64,000 bases of DNA from Acanthaster planci (lineage: Eukaryota > Echinodermata > Asteroidea > Valvatida > Acanthasteridae). The position numbers and the translations under genes are program-made. The notes below the pieces were generated by a model. The model made no database searches. It had not been told where the DNA came from and saw nothing but the letters and a program-made list of their open reading frames with translations. Positions 1 to 11,879 of this stretch are shown in pieces (positions within the stretch are counted from its first letter, which is position 1; each line of letters opens with the position of its first letter). The stretch is taken from positions 275,338 to 339,337 of the forward strand of contig NW_019091638.1 in NCBI RefSeq assembly GCF_001949145.1. The letters are read 5' to 3'.

Positions 1-94
1 TTTAATATACGTCCGTGTATCAGTGCGGAATGTCATGATGTTACACATTCCCTGTAGTAGTCATGCACAGGGTATAACAATTAACAGACAAATA

Positions 95-242
95 ATGGGG
101 CTGGGATTTCATCTGATCGATTGCCTTGGACTGGGATCTGGGCTAACATTGGTGGGAATTGGATCTCATTATACATTGCCTCCAGCCTAACATTGATGGG
201 ACTGGGATTTCATCTAGACTGGGATCTCGGGCTGAAATGAAT
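95..242. repeat. Degenerate lead-in copies of the 54-bp minisatellite
   Basis: The words ACTGGGATCT, GGGCTGA and TTTCATCT recur at irregular spacing. They look like diverged units of the array that follows immediately. Confidence 0.6.
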
Positions 243-555
243 GGATAAAGAATTGCTTAGACTGGGATCTAGGCTGAGTGAGACTGGGATCTAGGCTGAG
301 TAAGACTGGGATCTCATCGGATAAAGAATTGCTTAGACTGGGATCTAGGCTGAGTGAGACTGGGATCTAGGCTGAGTAGGACTGGGATCTCATCGGATAA
401 AGAATTGCTTAGACTGGGATCTAGGCTGAGTGAGACTGGGATCTCATCGGATAAAGAATTGCTTAGACTGGGATCTAGGCTGAGTGAGACTGAGATCTCA
501 TCGGATAAAGAATTGCTTAGACTGGGATCTAGGCTGAGTGAGACTGGGATCTCTT
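243..555. repeat. 54-bp minisatellite array with a 22-bp sub-repeat
   Basis: Units begin with GGATAAAGAATTGCTTAGAC at 243, 319, 395, 449 and 503. Spacing is 76, 76, 54 and 54 bases. The two long units carry an extra 22-base copy of the TGAGACTGGGATCTAGGCTG segment. Because 54 is a multiple of three, both strands stay open through the regular units and give 18-residue periodic peptides. These peptides look like a by-product of periodicity, not a gene. Confidence 0.9.
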
Positions 556-3154
556 CTGAAAAATAAAGAGAAAACAAAAGAGAATTGGAAACAGAATGAA
601 CAAAATGAATTAATATCAAAAAACATGTTTGGGTGTGGCCAGAAAGGCAATAGAAATTTCTCCCATGTTACTAATTTTGGAGTCTGTGTATAATATGATT
701 TAAATTCAACGAATATCCATTAAAACCGTTGAAGATTAACTACACTTTTGGGTTATCTATTTATATTCAAGTTAAGGCGGAAAAGTGAACTTTATAACGA
801 GAACCATTTATTCCTTTAGAAATTAAATTATCTTTACAGGACAGAATGCGCTAGTTGCTAGGAGAGGATGTAATTTTACCTGTAAACTGCTCGATTTAAA
901 ATGAGCAGAGCCCAAGAATTGCTGTTGAAGTTACTGATATCCTGACTTACTTTATTTCCAGAAGGCATTTTTAAGGCAAGATGTCGGCATCCACGGATAC
1001 TATATGTTAATTTAGTTTTGTTTTATTTCATAATTATTCATATATTTCGGATAAAATTGTAATTTTCAATGAAAGATTAAGTACGGTTGAAAATAAATTT
1101 GCAGGGTAAAAATTGACAACGAAACAAATATAAACTTCAAAACTTAAAACACAGGCCTAACTGTAACACGAATCTGGCCCGCACATTAAAATGAATCAGG
1201 TTCACTTTGGGCATGGTGACGGATGATGAAATCCAGGCCTGAATATGTCAACATTTTGAGATAAATTTATCACTGACACCATATTTTTGTGCATGCATGA
1301 AACCTCCTTTTTGATGTCCACCTGAAAACTTGTTGTGAATGGAGATTATGAACCCCTGTACATTTTGACCCGAGACACTGTGTCCTGTTTTTGCCACAGG
1401 ATATTGTCCTGCTATCCTCTGCCTCCACGGAGCATCTCCCTCTCGGATATTGCGCTCTCACGTTTCAACCTTCGCCGAGAAGTTTGAAAGTGTCAATACT
1501 GATTCTTGGAGGGAGGACTGAACTAGGTTTGCTACCACATTCCACTGGTTCATCTTCCTGATCAGCAGCTTCATCGCATCCTGGTCAACAAATTGACTGT
1601 ATTCCTCAATCGTACAATGAACGCCGGCTAAGCATTCCTTCGCTTGTCCCCACCGCCCATGTAGAGCGCTGGGGTGGACTTTTTTTTCAGGTTGCTTGAA
1701 GTATAGTCTGATTTCCTGACCAAAGATTCCATGACGACTCTTGTAACAATTTTAAGCCAGTTATCACTCATGGATATGAATAGATCATGACGCAACATGT
1801 CAAGGGTCACAGGGAAAGACTTTGGGTGGGTGTGACGACAGTGACATCACAGACAGATTAGCCTCGGGTTATTTACGTACGGTTACACCTTGGTTACACA
1901 ACCACATCTGGGATAGAGGCAAGCATCTATAGTCGTTTGCTGCATGTTCAAAGCATCAGCCATCAACTAGGCTTTCCTTTAACTTCGATCGCGCGCATAC
2001 TCTGCGCTGATCGATTCACCCCGGCCCGATCGCGACTCTTCAAACCATCATCAATCTCATTATGCGTACAGAAAAGGCATAAAAATACCCGAATATTGAC
2101 GATGCTATCCGAATGTGGACAGGACGCTTTCGGAATACTTCGGCTATTTTCAGAAACTGGTGGAATTCCTCCAGTTTTGGTCAAGGACAATGGGCAATAC
2201 CGACCCTTGATTCGACGAGAATAGTCAGAATGATTGGGTCTGGTATCCAGACCTAAGTGAGGTAAAGACGCTTAAGTTTCTAGGTACTGTCATTGCATAT
2301 TTATGTCAAGATCACGGGCTTCATATGAAAGATGGACAGGTTATCCTTACGCAGCCCACAAGGTCACTGAAGCCACCAGCGGCCATCTTACCATACCGAA
2401 TACAAAGGTAATACAAAAGCTGCACGTCATACATGTACATTGTAGTTACTAGGGCAAGCTAGTATTTGGCACCCGTAAAATGACCGCAGGTAGCTTCATT
2501 TGGTACAAAGGTATATTGCAACTCCATATATCATAATATGGCGTCCGTGGCCGCTATTCACCTATTCCAAGTGAAACCAACTAATGCCGTCCTGAGCTCG
2601 AAGATGAAACGTGAAGTGTTTGGAAGAGATCAAAGCGCCATCGTGACCCCGGAACAGTGTCATTAGAGCATAAGAACGGGATAACGACATCCCAAGAGCG
2701 GGATATTGACACACTATCTCGGAACACCGATACCATAAGTATAGTATGTGGACATCATGAGCCATTTTATCACGTGATGGCATTATCCTGAACGCAAAAT
2801 GTCGATTCAGTGTTTAGGTACGAAGCCCAATTATTGCCATTTTTACTGGGTGATATGTATTTCGCAGGGTGGTGCATAGGGCCCTTCTTCTCAGGGGTAA
2901 CTTTATCCTAAACATAAGCGATATCCACATTCCTTTTCATGATGTCTTTGTCCCATGAAAAAAAATAATTTCAGGGTGTCGTCATCCTGTGAAACGTTGC
3001 GACAAGATGTCGACATCTTACTTGTAACATGTCGCCATCCTGACATAATATTATTTGGAATACCGATAAGTCAAATGGCACGTCCATAGCTTTGAAGAAA
3101 TTTAAGCTGGGGGGGTTCCTGTCCAACCTCAAGAAAAAGAAGAAAACAACACAC
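556..3154. other. No gene seen; 3' side of the receptor gene (intron sequence)
   Basis: This stretch lies downstream of the last receptor exon visible in the window. I searched the minus strand for the next expected ligand-domain and transmembrane exons and saw none, so they probably lie beyond position 1. The short open frames here have no recognisable motifs or convincing splice sites. Confidence 0.5.
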
Positions 3155-3310
3155 CGGTTCTCCAGGCAAGCTTGTCAAATTGAAATCGCGCTGTTGACGG
3201 CGCTGAACCTCGGCTTGGAACTCCGTGAGCTGGTCGCTGTTTGGTTCGAACAAGCGAAACGTCATGAGGGCTTCATAAGCAAGTTTAGCTTCAGCATCCA
3301 TACTGTCACC
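3155..3310 (-). CDS. Natriuretic peptide receptor-like gene, exon 3 (partial gene)
   Basis: The exon codes for 52 residues beginning GDSMDAEAKLAYEALMTF and ending GEPV-like. This matches the part of the receptor-family ligand-binding domain in natriuretic peptide receptors and membrane guanylate cyclases that follows the PWE-GD segment. It contains the typical long helix (AKLAYEAL) and the E-x2-RR-x3-RDFN stretch. The minus strand shows a TTTTGCAG acceptor at 3314-3311 and a GTGTGT donor after CCG. Both ends are phase 0, so the exon joins exon 2 in frame. The receptor family binds peptide ligands outside the cell and makes cGMP through a cytoplasmic cyclase. The transmembrane, kinase-homology and cyclase exons are not in this window, so a clearance-type receptor without cyclase cannot be excluded. 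Confidence 0.8.
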
Positions 3311-6300
3311 CTGCAAAACAATATGTCAATCAACTCAAACAAATTTGTGCATTAATTACAAAAATGAATCTTGGACTCAACGAACGTACCACGAAGCAAG
3401 TAAATTTCTGCATGGTTTTTGTATGATGGTTTCATTATATTTCTTTATATTTCTTGTACTACATACATGTACATGTACTTCAGACCTCTAAAATATTTAC
3501 GCGGCTTCCCCTTTTCTAATTTTAATGCATCGTTTTACAGCGCCTTCAAACACATGGAATACCAATATTAGAGGCCAACCAGGTCAGTCTATCAGTCTAT
3601 CAGAGGCCAACCAGGTCAGGCTATGGGGAAGTAATTTCTTTTGTACACATTTTATTCTTCATTATGAAAGCCCTGGAGTTCCATCTAGTATACCTATTAA
3701 TAAAAAGTGAAATATATTTTTTGCTTGTTCGTTTTTATGAAATATATATTTATTTTCAACTTCTGAAGTTTGTTTGTTGGAGACATACATTATTCACATT
3801 GTTCTTATGAGATCTAAATTTAGAAACATCTTTTTTATAACTTTTTTGGTTTTGTTTTGTTATGATTTTTTTTATGAGGTTTGGTTTTATAAGATATATT
3901 TTCCCGTAATTCAGGAGATATGTCTTTTCACGTTTTGAGAAATCATTTCTAAAAAAAAAAATCAAAACAAGTAACTAAAACAAACGAACTTTAAAAAAAT
4001 TTCCTAAAAACGAATTTGAAACACATGTTAAACTAAAAGAGGATTGACGGTATTCGCTGATACTTTATGAAGTCGATTGCATTTTTAATATTTTTAAGAA
4101 AGAAATTATCGCATATGATTGTTATAACCTTAAAATGCGAAGAGCATGTAGTCGTTGTAAGTCATGGGATTCTGTAATACACGCTAGCATTTTGTGCGTG
4201 ACAAGACTTCTCATGAACTAGCATTGATCGGGAACTGTCTTAATCCGATAAAATGCTTTTGTTTGATAAGTCTTCCTTTTTAATCACCTACATTACACAG
4301 ATTCCTTAGAAACAGACTTTAATATTCGTCCACCCAAATGGTCAACCCAATTCCCAATTTCCATTTTAAAAAAAGCCACAACCTAATTCAATTAAGGTGC
4401 AATAAAATCTTCAATTTTGTAGCATTTTAATCGCCCTTCTTACGGCACAATAGTATCATGTGGTGATCGGTGGTTAACCCTAACTCCCTAGGGTGTGTGC
4501 AAAATCGTATTAAAATTGGAGGATTTGGGAATGTTAGGGTTAATGTTGTGCAAAACCATTACTAGTTTTCCTGCAGGAAAATGAAGGAAAAGAAATCGAC
4601 TTTTTGTGTTTATTATTTTGTTTTTAAACAAAATTTTGAAGGGAAAAAACATATGACAACCACGACGAAATTCCTTGTTGATACATTTTCAACTATCGTA
4701 GCGGTGCATTTCTTTTCATTGTTCCGAAACGTCATGAGTTTGGTTCTGACACCCAGTGATAAAAAATAAGACACACCGTGTCACAGATGTCCATTTTATA
4801 ACAGCTTTGCAAAAAAAAGTTGATTTTTGTATACAGTGAGCTCATTGCAAACATAAAGGTGACTAAGAAATTATTTTCCAAATTAACCTTGATCGGTTTG
4901 AAACAGTGATGCTTAGTTTCATCATGATTGCTTGTAAGTCATTTTGTAACCTTGGGAGCGAACGTGCTCCTGGCTGCAGTAAGTTCCAGAAACTTGCTCA
5001 AAATTTTACATTACAGCATTTTATTATTTAAGGATAAAATGCCTTATTCTCAGACTGATAAAATAGATAAACACCAATAATTCCAATAATGACACAGCTC
5101 TTCTTCATTCACAACTCATCACGGACGACAAGGCCTTTCAACACAGATTAATAAAATCTTGAATGAACATTAATAATGAACTAAAAACCATCCAGGCACA
5201 GGATGTTCCCCCGCTTAGTGCTATATGAGCTACGGGAGGAATGGCCCTATTGAACCTACAGGGAGCCATTACCATTGCCTGTCATCAAGTATTGGAACTA
5301 TCGTCATAGTATTTACATTTCATGATAGGTAAATTTCTACTCTCTGAAATACACTTACTGGCCTTTATGATAGTGTACGAGAAATTTAGCCTGTGTCTGT
5401 CGAATTCAAGCTAGAAAAATGCCCTCCATTGTTAGCAAGAAAACCCCTATGCTGCCTTCACTTAGCAATGTGAAACTGGAGGTGACTATATTTTTTACAT
5501 AAAATTCTCCTGTTGAAACCTACGGGAAAAATTATGGTTCTAGGCAGACCTACTGGACACCAATGACAACTAGTAAACTGTAAAGCAAAATTGGTTAAGA
5601 TTTAAACAATACGGATAAATGTCCTTGTTATATCTATTCAATTGGTGGTGATGGGGTGGAGGTGGGCAATTTGACAATTAAATTTCCCAAATGTGTTTCC
5701 CACAAAGGGCTGTGACAAAGTGACCTCAAGCTGCACTTACTTCCCCACCAGAGCGAGCAGAGTAAGAATTAAGTACTATTGATACAAGCTTGTTTTAATT
5801 TTTCATGAAAGTATAACAAAAGTTTAACAAAGTTTCTTCACTGAATTTTGTACATATTGCATGAGCTGCGTGCTTTTAAAATTTTCTACACAAACATAAA
5901 GAGTTCTTCCATCCGATGAGCTGACACTTTGCAGAATTCTGTATTTTCTAATCATTCTGCCATGTCATTTGTATCAACTAAACTTCACATAACCACAAAC
6001 TTGTTGCTAAAAAGTGCATTGTTTCCAAAGTAATAATTCTATGTGGGACTAAACCCTACCGTATAGAAGGGTTTTTGTGTCATAAAGTGCAGTGTCCTGT
6101 TTCAATTGTATGAATTTACACATACAGTTCCACACCTCACCCAGAATAACCAACCTATTGAATATTCATGAAAAAGTTGCCAACCCTGCCCTTGATTGGT
6201 TGTTCCTGATCAGCTCAGGATAATGTGTTCACACAAGATTTCCAGTGGCATTTTGTGCAGTAATTCTCCATGGTGGAACCATAGGCTAGGAATACATGTA

Positions 6301-8414
6301 CTGTGTATCGCGCAAAGCAGTGTGTACTACTACACTAGTATTTCACCAGATCTATACTGCAGTTCTTTAGTTTCACATGTGCTATAACTTGTGGGTTTTA
6401 AGGTTAATTCCGTCGGCATTGTTCATCCATATCTGAATTACAATACCAACTGAAATTCTGAGAATAATTTGTGGAATAAAGCACCCGAACCGTGTGAATT
6501 TAATAAATACATTACTCTCCTCCAATCTCTAATCTGAACATATCATAACAATAACTGCCTTCCGGGCTTTTTTTAATGGATCAAGCTGAAAGCACGCTCT
6601 TACTCCATTCATAAACACCTCTTTGGGAAGTTAAACTTCTAACATTTTTTTCTGTCTTTTCGCTTGATGCTTTGCAAATACTCTTCCTGTGTTTCTCTCA
6701 CGATCGTGACGAAGCGTAAACACACATCTCTCCATCCGTTCCATCATGCCCAGCACACAAGGAAATTAGTCACTTTCTTGAACTTGTCACTCCCTATCCT
6801 GTGCTGCGTTGAACATTAACCAACTACTTCATAGTACACTATATACACTTGTTTGAGAAGAGCAAATTACTTTGTGGCATTCAGGATTAACGTTGACGTC
6901 TTGAAACCGCAATTTTGTTCATGCCATTAATTTCGCTTCAGAAATAATATAGGCTTTCCTGGCCAGTTTAAAAGATTTTGCAGCCCAATTCATGTCAAAT
7001 CATCCCTTTAGCACGAATTTGAATACACATTCAGATCATCATTCAAGTAACCAATAAATTTGTTTGATTGGGTTATGAAAAGGTGTGATCTCAAAATTCT
7101 GTCCTTCAGTTTATAAAGGACAAATTAAAGGGACATGTAATAAAAATAGTGTACTAACCCGGAAGTGGCCCCTTTGTGTTTAACTCACCTTATTTTCAAT
7201 TAAGCCAGCAGGCTACCTTTTCTAAAACATGACTGTTATCAAAGAGCAATATGGGGCTCAAAATTTACGGCTCGTAACTCTGAAAAGATTTCATACACGG
7301 TAGGAGAGTTTAGACATGCACAAAAAGTGATTCTAAAAAAAATCACTGCATTGTTCCTTTACATTGACATTCAAATTAACAAAAAATAGGCATTCAAATC
7401 AGTCGAAGCTTGCAACTGCGTGTGGTCATTCCAATTCGCCAGTAAACAAGCATTTTGAAATACTAGCAACAGAATTTTAATGGGTAATTGTTTATTTATC
7501 TGATAAACATTTTTTCATGGGTCCCATTTTAGAAGGAATGTATACTGAAATTGTCTCTTTAATTATTCTACCATTGGTCTGGGTAAGTACCACTCTAATT
7601 GATTTAAGCACTACAGACCTGAACGTGGCAACTGTACGTGCGCGGTAATTACGAATGTGGACCGAACACCTCTACTCAAAGCGGTCGAAAGTAATATCCA
7701 AGGCTATATATAATAAAAGTATTTGACTGACAAAAAAAAACTACGAAAACTTGTTATGCACACGTAAAAAACATGCGCACGAGACCTGATTTGCCATAAG
7801 TTACTGAAGAAAAAAACCATTTACGACTCTTAAAGGAAATGGAAAGAGTCCGTATTTTCATGTTTTCGTTCTGTTAAAACGGTAATAAAATAGACTACGA
7901 CAATAGGAAACTCAGAAAAGGTAAAACTAAACAAAATTTTGCATCTTGAATTTAATATTATTGTTTGTGTTTTTGTGTGTGTGCAAAACCTACCAAAGGG
8001 AATGCGTATGGTGAAAACGGAAACACAAAATCGCACAACAATATTAAAAGATAAGCATTCACCACTGACAATAATGAGAACGACTCAAACAACTGGCATA
8101 CTTTCAACTGCAGATTCTTCAAAATCAAGATGTCCTGCCCCGAGAAAGAATATGGTTGCCAGAAATCTATGAATCATTACGCCTACAGCTTCAATTTGGA
8201 CACCTCAATGTTTATTTAAATACATTTTGGTAGTTTTATCGGGAAAATCTATATTTTATACACATAATGGAAATGATTACAGATTTGCAGTGACAAGTAT
8301 CAAAATTTTATGTTGAGACGTTCAAAATAAATGCTAAACTTAAACATTTCTTCTTTATTATGGATCTATTCTGGCCAATTACCAGCGAAAAAGTCCGCTG
8401 CTACATCTGACTCG

Positions 8415-8550
8415 AACCAGCAAGCCGGTGGTCGAGTGATACGACATCTGCACTGGAAAGCAGGAAGTAATGGGTTCGAGTCCACCCGAGTATATTCGTG
8501 GTTTTTCAAAAGCCCTCGGGGCAAACTCTGAGAATACAGCGTTATAATGC
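8415..8550 (+). repeat. tRNA-derived SINE-like sequence
   Basis: A polymerase III A box-like TGGTCGAGTGAT at about 8429 is followed by a B box GGTTCGAGTCC at 8473-8483. The acceptor-stem ends do not pair as in a working tRNA, and the sequence continues past the tRNA-like part, so a SINE or tRNA relic fits best. The 3' boundary is uncertain. Confidence 0.5.
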
Positions 8551-8757
8551 ACGTCGGGCAGGTCAGAAATCTAAAATTAATTAACATCTCCTCAGCACAA
8601 ATTCATCCTTGTAATGGTTTTAATGTTTTGTTTTGTTTTGTTTTTTGAACAATTTTAGTCAATCTGTTGCGATCAGGCTTGAGTGCCGTAGGTATAAATA
8701 ATGCCCCATTCTTTTAGCATAAATACTCTGTACGAGAAAAACCGATCTGTTACACTA

Positions 8758-8781
8758 TAATAATAATTATTATTATTATTA
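8758..8781. repeat. (ATT)n microsatellite
   Basis: Uninterrupted AAT/ATT trinucleotides lie just before the MITE at 8791. Confidence 0.85.
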
Positions 8782-8790
8782 CCGCTAATG

Positions 8791-9054
8791 GGTCATTGGG
8801 GAGACATTCCCATGAGAATGTGCACAAAATCGTTTCAACTTTACTATCCCATAATTCAATATTCCCTAATCTGATCTGAACCAAACTTTGAATGTTGTCA
8901 TTTTAGACCGTAATTTATCATCTCTCAAAATTTGGACAGTAAAATTCGGCCTCCTTCTGGTAGTTTGAAAATAGGAAGACTCTAAAATGTCTCCCTAAAA
9001 CCCAAAGTCTCCCTCATGCTGAAAAAGTTACCACAAAATGTCTCCCAAATGACC
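8791..9054. mobile_element. MITE with GGTCATT-type terminal inverted repeats
   Basis: The left end GGTCATTGGGGAGACATT and the right end AATGTCTCCCAAATGACC are reverse complements at 17 of 18 positions. The element is about 264 bp long, has no coding capacity, and lies in a receptor intron. Confidence 0.75.
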
Positions 9055-9969
9055 TATTTGTAAACATACAGGTATTTAAAAAGCGCCTTTAACATATATT
9101 AAAGCACTGTACACCATTATTACCCCTGTTCACTGGGCCCATGAAACATTCAAAATACCATCTCATCTCAAGCTGGGGTGTATACAGCTCGATGCAGCCG
9201 CTATTCGGCGCAAGGCGGCTAAATCAGCCACAATACCCATCTGTGCCCTCACAGGTACCCATTATCTTGATTTATTTTGTCCTTGTTTTTGTAAGGCTGG
9301 TCGAATTGAGTTGCGTGTATGTTAAATCAAGGCATGACCGTCCCCTGTGATTGTGTAAACAATCTTTTTTTGTTGTTGTTGTTTTTTTTGTCTACATTTC
9401 TCTTCTAATTCAAAGGTTATCGTGTTTACATGAAAAGCTAGTTTTTGCTTTTCTCTGAATTTATTGAAATCTCTTTCTGTTTTCCCTGTGTAGTTCAAAT
9501 ATATTCAAAAATATACCTGTTGGAATTAACTGCTAGGAGATTAAGTTAGAGCCTCGATCAGTGTTGGAAGGCCTCAGACAAAAAGGCCTACGAGTTAACG
9601 ATACAATTATTTGAATCAGAATGGACTGGTTTACAAAAAAAACCTTCGAGTGCCATTTAGCATGAATAATTTCTGACATAAACAGTCATTTAATTCAAAA
9701 CGAGTGTGAACAGGTCTCGTGCAACGACTTTTCATGCAATGGTCTGGAACACCTGTGTAATCATATCTGTACTTTTATAAATTATGTTTTACAGTGTTGT
9801 AGTGCACAGAAACCTATTTGTATTCTTTTTTGACTACTAATATTTATGATAAATATACCTTCCGAGCGATTGCCGTGTTTGCTACTGTCGAAACAAAAAT
9901 CCACCATAGCACTGGAACAAAGGAATTAAACGGAATCTATAAATCCCCGACTGCGCATTCGTGTCCTAC

Positions 9970-10106
9970 CTGTTCCCAAGATGGGTCCCCAGGAATGAAG
10001 CTGTAGTGCAGGGAGAGAAATACGTATTGGCCGTCAATGAAACCAGCCTGGTAGGCCCGTACCATCAAGTCCCGCTGAACATCAAATGGTGTCAGGAGAA
10101 TTATTA
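9970..10106 (-). CDS. Natriuretic peptide receptor-like gene, exon 2
   Basis: The exon is 137 bases: two bases completing a split codon, then 45 codons reading IILLTPFDVQRDLMVRAYQA, then a segment ending HYSFIPGDPSWEQ. This is the central strand-helix unit of the receptor-family ligand-binding fold, where vertebrate natriuretic receptors have an (R)xIxxC-like strand followed by an ALxAG helix. The minus strand shows acceptor TTTTACACAG at 10107 and donor CAG/GTAGGA at 9970/9969. Phase 1 in and phase 0 out match exons 1 and 3 exactly. The exon codes for only 45 codons. Confidence 0.8.
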
Positions 10107-11038
10107 CTGTGTAAAAATATGAGGATAATTAAGATGAAATACGTCAGACTGGAGGTCATGTGACCACAGTGACATTCCTTTTACACTAATTGAGTCACAG
10201 TGATTTGGAAGTCACGCACCTGATTGTCGCGGATTTGCTGTATTTTATCAGGTGTTTTTTTTTTCTTGGCTGAAAAAGAGTGTTTTGTTTCACTCTTATT
10301 ATCTGCTAAAACACTTGATTTTTTCTCAAGTTTGTCATATGGGTAAAAGTCATTATTGGTTGAAATGATTCCATAGATTAAAATGGAAAAAAATAAGTGG
10401 GTTCCTAGCTCTACAAACGCCAATCCTACAGGATGAAGGATAAGTAACGTCTCTTAACCACTTCACCTGCAAAAGTGCCTAACTTTAAAGGTTAACAGAA
10501 ATAGAAAACATTTAGTTTACGTGAAGTATTTCAAAATAACAATAAATACGTAACCATTTCAAAAACATCAGAAATTTAGCGTTTACCCCATTAATCGTGA
10601 CCCTAACCTGAATAAAACGATCCTACGTTTCCCCGCCCACACAAAATGCTCCCAGGCTAATTTGATGACGTCATCGGCAGAACGCCTACATGTACAGTAC
10701 ATTTGACAGTACAGCGTACATGTTGTATCGCACGCTTGCAACAGACCACGTTTTGTTTGATGTAGGTTGGCTCACAGACAAACACTGTCTCGGTTCAAGG
10801 TAGAATTTAAAAACACAGTCCTGGCTAGCACTGTGTTTTTGATAACAGCTCACTGTAAGAAACAGAACACCAGTTGAAATTTTACGGTAGGCCTACCGCT
10901 GTAATTGGCTCCCACATTTTTAACATCGTGGTCTACCCCGGAATGCATTTACTAGTGAGCATTATTAAAGTTGTCTACAGATATAGGTAAGGATTTTGAA
11001 CAGGAAATTAACAAACAGCGTTACATTTTCACGCTTAC

Positions 11039-11732
11039 TTCTTGATCGCTGGGTAGCAGAACGCAAAGCTTCTTGAGTTGATCCACCAGTGTGGGTGACG
11101 GGGATGTAATCGATACTAGCCTCTTCGAATCTTGCCATTAGATTTCTGCCTGTTAACTTGTATAAGCCGAGATCACCTTCGGACCAAACAATAGAGCATC
11201 GTGTCCACGACCACCTGCGAAATAGGGCCACTGCAAAACGTCCCAGTGCGTCTGTGCGAAACGCAGTGCGCGTCAGCGTTCGGTACTGTGTCTTGTCATC
11301 CAGCACTCCCGAGATCGCGGCGCCTGAAAGTACTGCAGTGTTCCAGTAAGCAGCAAGGTCACCGACACTTTCGCATTGGAGGCTGCAACCCGGACCGAAA
11401 AACACCCTCACGCCGCGACGGTAGTACAGTTCAGCAGCAATGGACGGAGCCGACATAACTGACTGCTTACATATCGGACCGGTGGACCGGTATTCGTAGG
11501 ACATGCTGAAGTTCCAGTAGACGCTGATATCCACACGTCTTTTCACCTCCTCTAGAGCAATGTCAATAGCGGGTTGAATTTGAAATCGATCAAAGGGTTC
11601 TGGGCTGTCCATCTCCACCAGAAGTGCAGCCCGGATCGTCGGAGCTTCTGCTAAAGCATAGTCATTTTCTAGTGATCGAATCACTTTGTAAACTAAAAGC
11701 AAATGAATTAGCCAAAAACGCATTATCAGCAT
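11039..11732 (-). CDS. Natriuretic peptide receptor-like gene, exon 1 (signal peptide and N-terminal ligand-binding domain)
   Basis: From the ATG at 11732 the exon codes for about 231 residues. MLIMRFWLIHLLLVYKVIRS is a plausible signal peptide. After it comes the type I periplasmic-binding-like receptor domain: AALLVEMDSPEPFDRFQIQPAIDIALEEV, the GPGCSLQCESVGDLAAYWNT loop characteristic of natriuretic peptide receptors, SGAAISGVLDDKTQYRTLTR, and the SIVWSEGDLG strand. The GPGC cysteine and the nearby second cysteine are those that form local disulfides in this family. The frame is open upstream to an ATG at 11879, but the hydrophobic leader supports the inner start (11732 or 11723). The exon ends AGA A/GTAAGC at 11039 in phase 1, joining exon 2 to give RSRIIILLTPFDV. 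The gene runs off the left edge. Confidence 0.85.
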
Positions 11733-11816
11733 TTTTGTCGAAATCCACGGACTGAGTAGTAATCGACTGACGACGTACATCAGCTCATCTGCCAGGTATA
11801 ACTTGAGTTGACTGAA

Positions 11817-11822
11817 TTTATA
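11817..11822 (-). promoter_or_regulatory. Possible TATA box for the receptor gene
   Basis: TATAAA on the minus strand lies about 85-90 bases upstream of the preferred ATG at 11732. This is a position match only. Confidence 0.25.
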
Positions 11823-11879
11823 CACGGATGTCCACAGCCCATAGCCTGTACGGTCATTTAGTTGTTTGCTCGTGCGCAT

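Larger units (their letters stand above)
3311..9969 (-). other. Large intron (6.7 kb) of the receptor gene
   Basis: This is the interval between receptor exons 2 and 3. It is AT-rich and holds a short duplication near 3570-3627 (AGAGGCCAACCAGGTCAG twice), a tRNA-derived SINE-like sequence near 8.4 kb, an ATT microsatellite near 8.76 kb and a MITE at 8791-9054. No additional exon is needed, because exons 2 and 3 join in phase 0 at the point expected in the protein family. Confidence 0.65.

Noticed and set aside
314-619. Periodic ORFs on both strands over the minisatellite
   Set aside because: They follow from a stop-free repeat unit of 54 bases. The 76-base units break the frame and there is no splice or domain support.
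8415-8550. Intact tRNA gene
   Set aside because: The A and B boxes are present, but the acceptor arms do not pair, so it was called SINE-like.
11158-11458. Plus-strand ORFs opposite receptor exon 1
   Set aside because: They are antisense shadows of the receptor ligand-domain exon.
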